From: Microlunatus sp. Gsoil 973
GTDB taxonomy: Bacteria; Actinomycetota; Actinomycetes; Propionibacteriales; Propionibacteriaceae
Length of the DNA: 64,000 bases
NCBI RefSeq assembly: GCF_009707365.1
Contig: NZ_CP046122.1
Location: 620,001-684,000 of the forward strand
Reading direction: 5' to 3'
Below, one piece after another: positions 27,420-35,701 of the stretch. Under the pieces are notes generated by a model that was not told where the DNA came from, ran no database searches, and worked only from the letters and a program-made list of their open reading frames with translations. How positions within the stretch are numbered: the first letter of the stretch is position 1; each line of letters begins with the position of its first letter. A program made the position numbers and the translations under genes.

Positions 27420-27950
27420 GTGCCAGTGCCTTTCGAGTCGCGGACAGCTCTCGAGGTCGCCCGCGTCCTGGGCAACAGCGAGATTGCCGGACGGGCGCTG
27501 GACACCCCAGCGCAACTCGATGTGCTGCTCGCTCCGTGGCCGTACTCGGGGCGTCGCGACCACGATGCGGCGGAGGCGCGCGCGGTCGCCGGTCTGCGCC
27601 ACCAGTTGATCACGCTCTGGGATGCCGAGCGCGATGCGACCGCCGACCTGGCCAATGCGATCCTGGTCACCCACGGGACCGCACCCCAACTGGTACGCCA
27701 CGACGGCACCGACTGGCATCTCCACGCCGTGGCGCCCGACCAGCCGCTGGCTGCCCGGATCGCCGTTGAAACGGCGATGGCGTTCGTGGATCTCGTCCGG
27801 GCGGGTGAAACCGACCGCTGCCGCCGATGCGCGGACCAGACCTGTCTGCATCTGTTCTTCGACGAGTCCAGGAACCGGTCCCGCCGGTTCTGCTCGACCC
27901 AGTGCCAGGCGCGGGTCAACGTCGCCGCCTATCGGGCCCGCCGGACCTAG
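27420..27950 (+). CDS. ABATE/CGNR zinc-finger protein, putative regulator
   Basis: 176 residues. An N-terminal ABATE-like domain is followed by the C-terminal CGNR zinc finger, with cysteines in RCRRCADQTCLHLFFDESRN and FCSTQCQARVNVAAYRARR. CGNR proteins are widespread in actinobacteria and predicted to bind DNA in stress responses, but few are studied. GTG 27420 is the first codon after the palindrome and leaves a short leader. Likely represses or activates itself and the divergent EamA transporter. Confidence 0.85.
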   Translation: MPVPFESRTALEVARVLGNSEIAGRALDTPAQLDVLLAPWPYSGRRDHDAAEARAVAGLRHQLITLWDAERDATADLANAILVTHGTAPQLVRHDGTDWHLHAVAPDQPLAARIAVETAMAFVDLVRAGETDRCRRCADQTCLHLFFDESRNRSRRFCSTQCQARVNVAAYRARRT

Positions 27951-28102
27951 CGTCGGGAAGCCCCACCGGCGTCCGGTCCGGCGTCTCCACCTGCACTCTC
28001 CACCCGAACGTCCACCCGCGGTTGGTGGGCAGCGGTCGCCGATTCTCCAAGACTGGATGACAGCACCGAACCCCCAACGAACCGGACCCGGAGGTCTGTC
28101 AG

Positions 28103-28618
28103 ATGTCGACCCAAACCCTCTTGACCATCGGCCTCGGCCTTTGCGTGTTGATCTTCATCTCGATCCGGCAGATGCGCTGGCAACAGCCGAGCCGACAGAT
28201 GAAGATGCCGCTGATCCTCGGCGCGATCGGCGTGTTGCAGGCCGCCGGCAGCTGGAACAGCGCGCTGTTCAGCAAGCTCTCCCTGCTCGATGTGGCTCTG
28301 GTCGGTGTCGAACTCTGCGTGGCCGTCGTCGGTGGCTGGCTGATGGGCAGGCTGAGCGAGGTCGCGACGGTCGACGGCAGCACCCAGACCCGCCTGCGGC
28401 CCGCCGGCCTCGCCGTCTGGCTCGGCTTCATCGCTCTGCGGGTCGGCATGGCGGCGGTCGGCGGTGTCCTCGGTGCCACGCTGGCATCGAACACGGCGGT
28501 CATCCTCTTCGTCGTCGCCATCGTCAAGGGCGTCCAGGTGCTGGTCGTCCGGGAGCGGATCAGCCGCCACGAGCTCTCCGGCGCCGACAACCGCGTCGAC
28601 ACGGTGGTCGGTTCGTAG
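28103..28618 (+). CDS. membrane protein of unknown function (CcdC/DUF1453-like)
   Basis: 171 residues with four or five hydrophobic helices (LLTIGLGLCVLIFISI, MPLILGAIGVLQAAGS, LVGVELCVAVVGGWLMG, and two later ones). There is a conserved-looking basic ending RERISRHEL. A GGAGG ribosome site lies eight bases before the ATG. It lies 11 bases upstream of a sensor kinase gene and is probably in the same operon, so it may supply a signal to the kinase. The layout recalls CcdC-like membrane proteins; that assignment is tentative. Confidence 0.72.
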   Translation: MSTQTLLTIGLGLCVLIFISIRQMRWQQPSRQMKMPLILGAIGVLQAAGSWNSALFSKLSLLDVALVGVELCVAVVGGWLMGRLSEVATVDGSTQTRLRPAGLAVWLGFIALRVGMAAVGGVLGATLASNTAVILFVVAIVKGVQVLVVRERISRHELSGADNRVDTVVGS

Positions 28619-28628
28619 GATCACCCAC

Positions 28629-29885
28629 GTGGACCAGGCCCGACACGGGTGGGCGGCGATCGTCCAGCGGCTGAACAGTAGCGGCATCACCAGCGGTGTG
28701 TTGCTACGGCTGCTGATGGCGATCGCCGCCTCCTGGTATTCCGTGGCACTCGGGGTCTTCGCCCGTTCCCCGGCGGAGACGGTCCTCGTGGCGGTCGGAT
28801 TGGCGGGTCTGTTCGCGCTGGTGTTCGCGGCATGGACCGACGACGCTCCGCGCTGGTCCTATCCGTTGGCAGCGCTGCTCTGCGTGCTCGGTGCGCTGAT
28901 CGCCGCGTCGACCAACTTCACCGGCTGGTTCATCTTCGGCATCGGTTGTGTCGTTGTCGTCGGCCGGCCCCAGGCCCCGTATCTGCTGACCGCATTGGGC
29001 TGGGGCGTCGGTGCTGTCACCCTGGTCGCGCTGCAGGTGCGTCAGGAGCCTGACATCGAGACGCTGATCTGGAACTCGATCGGAGTTGTCGGGGTGCTTC
29101 TGCTCGGCATCACCCGGCGGCAGGCGGCGCTCCGCAGACAGCAGCAAGGCGAACTGGTGGAACGCAGCAGACAACTCCAGCAACGCAGTCTCGAGCTGAT
29201 CGAGCAGACCGAGCGGACCCGCGCCGAGACGGCACGGGCCGCCGCCCTCGAGGAGCGCACCCGCATCGCCCGGGACCTGCACGACCTGCTGGCCCACGCA
29301 CTGGGTGGGTTGATCGTCCAGCTGGATGCTGCGGAAGCGGTGCTGGGCGCGGGCGGTGACCGGGATCAGGTGACGGCCCGGCTGCGATCCTCGCGGCAGC
29401 TCGCGGTGGAGGGGCTGCGGGACGCCAGAGCGGCAGTCCGGGAACTCCACTCGGCCGGGCAGCCGGAGGTTGCCAACGTGGCCGACGCGGTGGCGGCGGT
29501 GATCAACGGCCCGGTGGGGATGCAACTGGGGCTGTCGTTGGATGTCGTGGGGGAGCCGTACCCGATCCCGTACCCGATCGCCCAGGCATTCGCCGCCGTG
29601 GCGCGCGAGGCGACCACCAACATCAACAAGCATGCGCCGGGTGGCCGCACCGCCGCCTCATTGATCTTCGAGGACCGGTCGGTACGCCTTGAGGTGATCA
29701 ACGAAATCACCGACCAGCACGACGCGATGGCGGAACTCGCGCAGAGCGGCGGCGGGTTCGGGCTGGACGGCCTGCAGCGGCGGATGACTGAGGTCGGCTG
29801 CGCATTCCGGGCCGGTGCCGAGGGTGGACGCTGGGTGGTCAGCGCCGCCTGGCAGCGGGCCGACAACGAGGAGGAACGGGCGTGA
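28629..29885 (+). CDS. NarL-type sensor histidine kinase
   Basis: Membrane sensor with about six N-terminal helices (first 160 residues), a coiled coil ([20 protein letters not shown]), and a HisKA_3 dimerisation/phospho-acceptor motif [20 protein letters not shown] short HATPase_c domain follows, with [14 protein letters not shown] as N-box and [13 protein letters not shown] as G-box. 418 residues from GTG 28629. The stop overlaps the response regulator start (GTGA), so they are a cognate pair. Confidence 0.9.
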   Translation: MDQARHGWAAIVQRLNSSGITSGVLLRLLMAIAASWYSVALGVFARSPAETVLVAVGLAGLFALVFAAWTDDAPRWSYPLAALLCVLGALIAASTNFTGWFIFGIGCVVVVGRPQAPYLLTALGWGVGAVTLVALQVRQEPDIETLIWNSIGVVGVLLLGITRRQAALRRQQQGELVERSRQLQQRSLELIEQTERTRAETARAAALEERTRIARDLHDLLAHALGGLIVQLDAAEAVLGAGGDRDQVTARLRSSRQLAVEGLRDARAAVRELHSAGQPEVANVADAVAAVINGPVGMQLGLSLDVVGEPYPIPYPIAQAFAAVAREATTNINKHAPGGRTAASLIFEDRSVRLEVINEITDQHDAMAELAQSGGGFGLDGLQRRMTEVGCAFRAGAEGGRWVVSAAWQRADNEEERA

Positions 29886-30538
29886 CAGGGGAAATGAGAC
29901 GGGACGTGTCGGTGATCGTCGCCGACGACCAGGACATCGTCCGTGACGGCCTGGTGACCGTACTGTCCCTGGTGGACGGCATCCACGTCGCCGGGTCAGC
30001 GAGCAACGGCCAGGAGGCGTGCGAGCTGGTCGAGGCCACCCATCCCGACGTCGTGCTGATGGATCTGCGGATGCCGGTGATGGACGGAGTGGCGGCAACG
30101 GCCAGGATCCTGGCTGAGCATCCCGGGACCGGTGTGCTGGTGCTGACCACCTTCGACGACGACGCATCGATCGCCGGCGCGCTGCGGGCCGGAGCCCGCG
30201 GCTATCTGACCAAGGACGCGTCGCGGGAGGATATCGCCACGGCGATCCGTTCGGTCGCCCGCGGTCACGCGACCTTCGATCCTCAGGTCTCGGCCCGGCT
30301 GGTCTCCGGCCTGCGGCCACTCCAGCAGGTGCCCGAGGACTCTTCGGCACTGGCCGACCTCACGCCGCGTGAGCGGGAGGTCCTGGCGCTGATCGGCGAC
30401 GGTCTGAACAACACCGAGATCGCCGACCGGCTCTTCATCAGCGCCGCGACGGTCAAGACCCACATCAACAACCTGTTCAGCAAGCTCGGTCTGCGTGACC
30501 GTGCCCAGGCCGTACGGTTCGCCAACGACCTGCGCTGA
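29882..30538 (+). CDS. NarL/LuxR-family response regulator
   Basis: Partner of the kinase immediately upstream. The receiver domain has [14 protein letters not shown], phospho-acceptor Asp at about residue 61 ([13 protein letters not shown]) and the conserved Lys in [11 protein letters not shown]. The C-terminal LuxR helix-turn-helix reads [20 protein letters not shown] followed by [15 protein letters not shown]. 218 residues. GTG start coupled to the kinase; ATG 29894 is an alternative. Target genes are not evident from the sequence. Confidence 0.93.
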   Translation: MTGEMRRDVSVIVADDQDIVRDGLVTVLSLVDGIHVAGSASNGQEACELVEATHPDVVLMDLRMPVMDGVAATARILAEHPGTGVLVLTTFDDDASIAGALRAGARGYLTKDASREDIATAIRSVARGHATFDPQVSARLVSGLRPLQQVPEDSSALADLTPREREVLALIGDGLNNTEIADRLFISAATVKTHINNLFSKLGLRDRAQAVRFANDLR

Positions 30539-30540
30539 CC

Positions 30541-30999
30541 TCAGGCGTCGTACCGGCCGCCGACCTCGGCATGGGCGAAGTCCTCGCCGGTGTACTCGTG
30601 GCGCTCGACGATCACCAGGAAGTTGCCCGAGTTGTCGCGGGCGACCGCTTCCACGCCGTACGGTCGGTCCGACGGCTCCTGAACGAACTCGACACCTCTG
30701 GCGCTGAGTTCCCGGAACGTCTCCTGGCAGTCGGTGGTGGCCAGCCCGACCCCGTGCAGCACTCCCTTGTCCAGGGATCTCCTGATGTAGGTCGCCGATT
30801 CCGGATCCAGCGGCGGACCCGGGACCTGCAGATTCACCTCGAGTTCGGGATGGTCGGGATGTGCGACGGTGGCCCAGCGGTAGCCGTCGCCCAGCGTGAT
30901 GTCGCTGGTCACCGTGAAGCCGAGCTTGTCGGCGTAGAAGCGCAGGGACGCGTCGATGTCGTTGACCCAGACACCGACCAGGGAAACTCCGGAGATCAT
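30541..30999 (-). CDS. VOC (glyoxalase/bleomycin-resistance) family protein
   Basis: 152 residues with one pair of VOC beta-alpha modules: VWVNDIDASLRFYADKLGF at the start and GVEAVARDNSGNFLVIVERH near the end. His, Glu and similar metal ligands are plausible at the module ends. It is followed on the same strand by nothing and preceded by an AraC gene, a frequent VOC-regulator pairing. It could be a dioxygenase, glyoxalase or binding protein; the substrate is unknown. Confidence 0.88.
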   Translation of the reverse strand: MISGVSLVGVWVNDIDASLRFYADKLGFTVTSDITLGDGYRWATVAHPDHPELEVNLQVPGPPLDPESATYIRRSLDKGVLHGVGLATTDCQETFRELSARGVEFVQEPSDRPYGVEAVARDNSGNFLVIVERHEYTGEDFAHAEVGGRYDA

Positions 31000-31027
31000 G
31001 TTGGCAACGCTAGGCCACCCGAACCGG

Positions 31028-31459
31028 TCAGGGCTTCTCGGAAATTGCGGAGCCGTACCGGTCCTGGAGGCCGATCATCAGCAGGAAGCAGCCGGGGATC
31101 ATCGGTGCGCCGGTGCGGGCATATCCGGCCTGGTAGGCCGACGGACCGACGCCGACCAGTTCGGCGAACCGACTGCTGAACGAACCGAGACTTTCGTAGC
31201 CGACGAGATGGCAGACCTCGGTCACGGTGAGGTTCGTCGCCCGAAGCAGGTCCTGGGCCCGTTCGATCCGCCGCCGGGTGAGGTACTGCCTGGGAGTCTG
31301 CCCGTAGGTCGCCGCGAAGCATCGCAGGAAGTGATACTTCGACAACCCGGCGACGCCGGCGACTTCGTCAAGGCTCAGATCGCGGGCGTACTCGCGGTCC
31401 ATCAGGTCGCGAGCGGCGCGAAGTCCGGGTAGGAGATCGGCCGCAACCGGTACGCCCAT
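31028..31459 (-). CDS. AraC-family transcriptional regulator
   Basis: Short regulator of 143 residues from ATG 31457-31459. It contains little beyond the DNA-binding domain, with two helix-turn-helix motifs: LSLDEVAGVAGLSKYHFLRC and LTVTEVCHLVGYESLGSFSS, joined by PRQYLTRRRIERAQDLL. No ligand domain is visible. It is upstream of the VOC gene by 28 bases in the same direction and probably controls it. The open frame continues further 5' to 31585 but that part is unlike the family. Confidence 0.88.
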   Translation of the reverse strand: MGVPVAADLLPGLRAARDLMDREYARDLSLDEVAGVAGLSKYHFLRCFAATYGQTPRQYLTRRRIERAQDLLRATNLTVTEVCHLVGYESLGSFSSRFAELVGVGPSAYQAGYARTGAPMIPGCFLLMIGLQDRYGSAISEKP

Positions 31460-31466
31460 GGCCCGG

Positions 31467-31769
31467 CTACCTGGAGTCTGTCCGCCAGCTGAAGGCCTCC
31501 TGCCACCAGTCATCGTCCTCGGCCCAGGACCGCAGCGTGTCCAGGGCCGCATCGGTGACCGGCACTGTGGCGATCCGGGTGACACCGTCGTCGGTCAGCT
31601 CGATCTGCCAACCGGAGTCCCTCCGGCGGGCCAGCGCTGACCGGCCGGGCCAATCGGCGCGGCGGAGGACCACGTACGCCGTGCACTCCTGGAGTCGGCT
31701 CAACAGCGTGTCCGGGCCGACATCGGTCAACTCGAGGCCCGAATCATCGATCAGATCGTAGGACGGCAC
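31467..31769 (-). CDS. hypothetical protein
   Basis: 100 residues, acidic, without signal or membrane segments. Recognisable only as a small globular actinobacterial protein (MPSYDLIDDSGLELTDVG; Trp-rich tail WAEDDDWWQEAF). It ends seven bases before the AraC start and is probably in one transcript with AraC and VOC. No function can be assigned. Confidence 0.7.
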   Translation of the reverse strand: MPSYDLIDDSGLELTDVGPDTLLSRLQECTAYVVLRRADWPGRSALARRRDSGWQIELTDDGVTRIATVPVTDAALDTLRSWAEDDDWWQEAFSWRTDSR

Positions 31770-31813
31770 GCCTCGATTGTGCCAAGCCGGTCGTTTCCGG
31801 CGGGAATGCCCCG

Positions 31814-31843
31814 GGCTGCCTCAGGGTTCTCCCTGAAGCAGCC
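31814..31843. other. stem-loop upstream of the rpsA promoter
   Basis: GGCTGC-C-TCAGGG-TTCT-CCCTGA-A-GCAGCC pairs over 12 bp with one mismatch. It lies between the divergent hypothetical gene and rpsA. Either a protein-binding site or a terminator for antisense read-through. Confidence 0.45.
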
Positions 31844-31862
31844 TGATCGAAGCTGAGCGGAA

Positions 31863-31892
31863 TTGACCGTCTTCACGGCTCAACGTTAGGCT
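31863..31892 (+). promoter_or_regulatory. candidate rpsA promoter
   Basis: TTGACC (31863-31868) and TAGGCT (31887-31892), with an 18-base spacer, match a vegetative-sigma promoter. It gives a 5' leader of about 125 bases containing the perfect palindrome GGTCTGCGCAGACC (31906-31919), perhaps used in autoregulation by S1. Confidence 0.55.
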
Positions 31893-32023
31893 GTAACGTC
31901 GCTGTGGTCTGCGCAGACCTCGGACCGAGGAGGCCTCGCTCCGAGCCGCACCAGTCGCGGTTCGGGAAGCCGGTCGCAGCAACACCGTACAACTCACTAC
32001 ATCCACTATCGGAGCCCTACTAC

Positions 32024-33499
32024 ATGACGTCCTCCCTTGAGGCAGCCCCACAGGTCGCCGTCGACGACTTCGAGTCGCCGGAAGCTTTTCTCGAAGCGGT
32101 CGACAAGACCATCAAGTACTTCAACGACGGTGACATCGTCACCGGAACCGTTGTCAAAGTCGACCGGGACGAGGTCCTGCTCGACATCGGTTACAAGACC
32201 GAAGGCGTGATCCCTTCCAAGGAACTCTCCATCAAGCACGACGTCGATCCCCACCAGGTGGTCAGCGTCGGTGATGAGGTCGAGGCCCTGGTCCAGCAGA
32301 AAGAGGACAAGGAAGGCCGCCTGATCCTCTCCAAGAAGCGGGCTCAGTACGAGCGCGCCTGGGGCACCATCGAGAAGATCAAGGAAGAGGACGGTGTCGT
32401 CACCGGCCAGGTGATCGAGGTCGTCAAGGGCGGCCTGATCATCGACATCGGGCTGCGCGGCTTCCTGCCGGCCTCCCTGGTGGAGATGCGCCGGGTCCGC
32501 GACCTGCAGCCGTACGTCGGCCAGGAGCTGGAGGCCAAGATCATCGAGCTGGACAAGAACCGCAACAACGTGGTGCTGTCCCGCCGTGCCTGGCTCGAGC
32601 AGACCCAGTCCGAGGTTCGCCAGAACTTCCTCACCCAACTGCAGAAGGGCCAGATCCGCAAGGGTGTCGTGTCCTCCATCGTCAACTTCGGCGCCTTCGT
32701 CGATCTCGGCGGTGTGGACGGCCTGGTGCACGTTTCGGAGCTTTCCTGGAAGCACATCGACCACCCGTCGGAGGTTGTCGAGGTCGGCCAGGAGGTCACC
32801 GTCGAGGTGCTTTCGGTCGAGATGGACCGCGAGCGGGTCTCGCTGTCGCTGAAGGCGACCCAGGAGGATCCGTGGCAGGCATTCGCCCGGACCCACCAGA
32901 TCGGTCAGATCGTGCCGGGCAAGGTCACCAAGCTGGTGCCCTTCGGTTCGTTCGTCCGCGTCGAGGAGGGCATCGAGGGTCTGGTGCACGTCTCCGAGCT
33001 GGCCGAGCGCCATGTGGAGATCCCGGAGCAGGTCGTCCAGGTCAGCGACGAGGTGATGGTCAAGATCATCGACATCGACCTGGAGCGCCGTCGGATCTCG
33101 CTGTCGCTGAAGCAGGCCAACGAGAGCGTCGACATCCACGCCGAGGAGTTCGATCCGACCCTCTACGGCATGGCCGCCAGCTACGACGACCAGGGCAACT
33201 ACCTCTACCCGGAGGGCTTCGACCCGGAGACCGGCGAGTGGCTCGAAGGTTACGACGAGCAGCGGCACGCCTGGGAGCAGCAGTACGCCGAGGCACAGGC
33301 CCGCTGGGAGCAGCACAAGAAGCAGGTCGCCGAGGCGGAGGCCGCCGACGGCGCCGCCGCGGAGGCTCCGGCTTCCTACTCCTCGGCAAGCAACTCCCGG
33401 CCGGCTGCGGTGACGCCGCAGGTTCCCGAGGGTTCGCTGGCTTCGGACGAGGCGCTGCAGGCGCTCCGCGAGAAGCTCACCGGAGGCTCGGCCAACTGA
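32024..33499 (+). CDS. rpsA: 30S ribosomal protein S1
   Basis: mRNA-binding ribosomal protein with four S1 (OB-fold) repeats: about residues 35-105 (GDIVTGTVVKVDRDEVLLDI), 125-190 (VVTGQVIEVVKGGLIIDIG), 210-280 (IRKGVVSSIVNFGAFVDLGG) and 295-365 (IVPGKVTKLVPFGSFVRVEE). An Ala/Glu-rich low-complexity tail follows, the usual actinobacterial form. 491 residues from ATG 32024; the upstream open frame from 31904 is leader. Followed by a strong terminator. Confidence 0.97.
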   Translation: MTSSLEAAPQVAVDDFESPEAFLEAVDKTIKYFNDGDIVTGTVVKVDRDEVLLDIGYKTEGVIPSKELSIKHDVDPHQVVSVGDEVEALVQQKEDKEGRLILSKKRAQYERAWGTIEKIKEEDGVVTGQVIEVVKGGLIIDIGLRGFLPASLVEMRRVRDLQPYVGQELEAKIIELDKNRNNVVLSRRAWLEQTQSEVRQNFLTQLQKGQIRKGVVSSIVNFGAFVDLGGVDGLVHVSELSWKHIDHPSEVVEVGQEVTVEVLSVEMDRERVSLSLKATQEDPWQAFARTHQIGQIVPGKVTKLVPFGSFVRVEEGIEGLVHVSELAERHVEIPEQVVQVSDEVMVKIIDIDLERRRISLSLKQANESVDIHAEEFDPTLYGMAASYDDQGNYLYPEGFDPETGEWLEGYDEQRHAWEQQYAEAQARWEQHKKQVAEAEAADGAAAEAPASYSSASNSRPAAVTPQVPEGSLASDEALQALREKLTGGSAN

Positions 33500-33531
33500 T
33501 CAGCGGCTGATCGCCGTGAACTGATCGGTCG

Positions 33532-33563
33532 GCGGCCCCGCACCACTTTCGGTGCGGGGCCGC
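33532..33563 (+). terminator. terminator after rpsA
   Basis: GCGGCCCCGCACC-ACTTTC-GGTGCGGGGCCGC is a perfect 13-bp stem with a 6-base loop, 32 bases after rpsA. Confidence 0.85.
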
Positions 33564-33611
33564 TGCCGTTCCCGGGATTCGTAGCCGGGCGACCTCGTGC
33601 CCGCGATCTAG

Positions 33612-33617
33612 TACCCT
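33612..33617 (+). promoter_or_regulatory. -10-like box of coaE (leaderless type)
   Basis: TACCCT ends seven bases before the coaE ATG. No ribosome site is visible. Confidence 0.35.
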
Positions 33618-33623
33618 CCGACC

Positions 33624-34253
33624 ATGGCGCGCTTCCGGATCGGTCTGACAGGGGGGATCGCGTCCGGGAAGACGACGGTCGGACAGATTCTGGCCGACTG
33701 CGGAGCGGTGATCATCGATTCCGATCTGCTCGCCCGGGAGGCGGTCGAACCCGGGACCGACGGCCTGGCGCAGATCGTCCGGCGGTTCGGGGACCGGGTG
33801 ATCTCCGACGGTCGGTTGGACCGGGCCGAACTCGGGCGCATCATCTTCGCCGATGCCCGAGCCCGGCGCGATCTCGAGGCGATCATCCATCCCGCGGTCC
33901 GGCGCCGGGCAGCCGAACTCGAGACGGCCGCCGGTCCGGATGCCGTCGTCGTCCAGATGATCCCTCTGCTGGTCGAGACCGGTCAGCAGGACCGGTTCGA
34001 TGCGGTCATCGTTGTCGACGTTCCCGAACACCTGCAGCGGGAACGGTTGATGGCCCGCAACCGGCTGTCCGCCGAGGAGGCGGACGCCCGGATCGCGGCC
34101 CAGGCGACCCGCGACCAGCGCAACGCGGCGGCGACCGTGGTGATCGACAACAGCAGCCCCGACCGGGAAGACCTGCGGCAGCGGGTCGAAGCGGTCTATC
34201 GCGAGCTCATCGGCGAGACTCCACACCAGCTGGGAAGTTGCTGCTGCGACTGA
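33624..34253 (+). CDS. coaE: dephospho-CoA kinase
   Basis: Final enzyme of coenzyme A synthesis; phosphorylates the 3'-hydroxyl of dephospho-CoA with ATP. P-loop GLTGGIASGKTTVGQ at residues 7-21, the acceptor region IIDSDLLAREAVEPG, and VIVVDVPEHLQRERLMARN in the lid area. 209 residues, the single-domain form (M. tuberculosis CoaE carries an additional C-terminal domain). It keeps the conserved position directly after rpsA. Confidence 0.94.
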   Translation: MARFRIGLTGGIASGKTTVGQILADCGAVIIDSDLLAREAVEPGTDGLAQIVRRFGDRVISDGRLDRAELGRIIFADARARRDLEAIIHPAVRRRAAELETAAGPDAVVVQMIPLLVETGQQDRFDAVIVVDVPEHLQRERLMARNRLSAEEADARIAAQATRDQRNAAATVVIDNSSPDREDLRQRVEAVYRELIGETPHQLGSCCCD

Positions 34254-34372
34254 CCAGCACGAACTTCCCAGGCGAGCCGTGTTGCCGAGTGAACCCTCGA
34301 TGGGGAAACCTATGTCGTGCTTCGGGTGCCGGATCGGTCTGGTCGGGTACCCACGATTGCCAGGAGGTGCCC

Positions 34373-35701
34373 GTGAGCTGTCAACGGTGTGGTGCGCAGA
34401 CACCCGATGTCGCGTACTTCTGCCAGGTCTGTGGACTGGACCTGCGCAGCGGCGACACCAGCCGGCGGAAGTCGTTCGCCGTCAAGCCGGACGAGCCGGT
34501 CGCCTCCTTCAACCTGATCTCGACGATCATGCCGCGCGGCGCGGGACAGCGGCCGCAGACCTATCGGATCGCGCTCGGGATCGGCATCGTGGTCGCTCTG
34601 GTGGCCGCCATCTTCGGCGCGCTGCCGGTCGCGATCCTGGTCGCCGCCTTCACCATTCCGATCGTCTACATCGTCTATCTCTACGACGTGAACCTCTGGG
34701 AGGACGAGCCGGTCCTGGTGACGGTTGCGGCCTTCCTGCTGACCGGCGTTCTGGCGCTGGCCTTCACGATCGGCTGGACCCGGTTCCGGCCGGCCGTGGC
34801 CGAGCCCCCGGTCTTCGGCGGCGGTACGGCGACCGGGCCGGGACTGTCGGGGTTCCTGCTCGCGGTGATCGCGGTGCCGATCATCGCTCAGGTGCTGACC
34901 CAGCTCGGACCGGTCTACCTGGCCAGTCGCCCGAAGTTCGACGATCTGATGGACGGTCTGACCTTCGGTGTGATCTCCGGTGTCGCATACTCGACGTTCG
35001 ACACCCTGGTACGGCATTCCGCTGCTCTGTTCGGCGGGCTGGGCAGCAATGAGGATCCGGCGACCTGGGTTGCGTTGATCTTCCTCGAGGGTCTGGTCAA
35101 GCCGTTGATCATGGGCACCGCGGCCGGCATCGCGGCCGCAGAGTTCTCCGGTCTGGGGCGCGGCTACGACGGGTTCACGCTGCGTTACGCGCGCGGCTTC
35201 GCCGAGGCGGTGCTGGCCAACATCGCCTACGCCGCCGGCGCCTACCTGTTCTCCTATCTGAGCGGGTCGAAGGGTGTCATCCTTACCCTGCTGTGGGGCG
35301 TGATCATTCTCGGCGCCCTCATCCTTCGGGTGCGCAACGTGTTGCACACCGGCCTGATGGAGGCAGCGCTGGAGGCGGCAGCCCGGAGCGATGCAGCGAT
35401 CGGTGCGGCCGGGGAGCTGCAGTTCTGCGCGGTGTGTGAGATGCCATTGGTCGCCGGAGCGGCCTTCTGCAATGCCTGCGGAACCGCCGTGCGGATCGGG
35501 CCGCGGAGTCATGTGGAACCGGCTGCGGTCGGCTCGGCACCACCCTCGGCGACAGCCGGACCTCCACCGGGCCAGTCCTCCGGGCCGGCACCGGCCATGC
35601 TGGCACCCGGCGCGCCCGAACCGCATCCGTCCTCCCAGCCGACACCACCCAAGCCGGGCCGCGGCAACCGAACGGGAACCGATCAGGAGGGTCAGGAATG
35701 A
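34373..35701 (+). CDS. PrsW-like multipass membrane protein flanked by zinc ribbons
   Basis: 442 residues. An N-terminal zinc ribbon (CQRCGAQTPDVAYFCQVCG) is followed by eight or nine membrane helices in a PrsW-like arrangement, a second zinc ribbon (CAVCEMPLVAGAAFCNACG, about residue 347), and a Pro-rich tail. PrsW proteases need a Glu-Glu pair in the helix before the DG-x-x-x-G segment; here that stretch is VPIIAQVLTQLGP, with no Glu, followed by FDDLMDGLTFGVISGVAYST. It is therefore probably not a protease. The start GTG 34373 follows AGGAGG by five bases. It overlaps the next gene (ATGA). Confidence 0.7.
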   Translation: MSCQRCGAQTPDVAYFCQVCGLDLRSGDTSRRKSFAVKPDEPVASFNLISTIMPRGAGQRPQTYRIALGIGIVVALVAAIFGALPVAILVAAFTIPIVYIVYLYDVNLWEDEPVLVTVAAFLLTGVLALAFTIGWTRFRPAVAEPPVFGGGTATGPGLSGFLLAVIAVPIIAQVLTQLGPVYLASRPKFDDLMDGLTFGVISGVAYSTFDTLVRHSAALFGGLGSNEDPATWVALIFLEGLVKPLIMGTAAGIAAAEFSGLGRGYDGFTLRYARGFAEAVLANIAYAAGAYLFSYLSGSKGVILTLLWGVIILGALILRVRNVLHTGLMEAALEAAARSDAAIGAAGELQFCAVCEMPLVAGAAFCNACGTAVRIGPRSHVEPAAVGSAPPSATAGPPPGQSSGPAPAMLAPGAPEPHPSSQPTPPKPGRGNRTGTDQEGQE

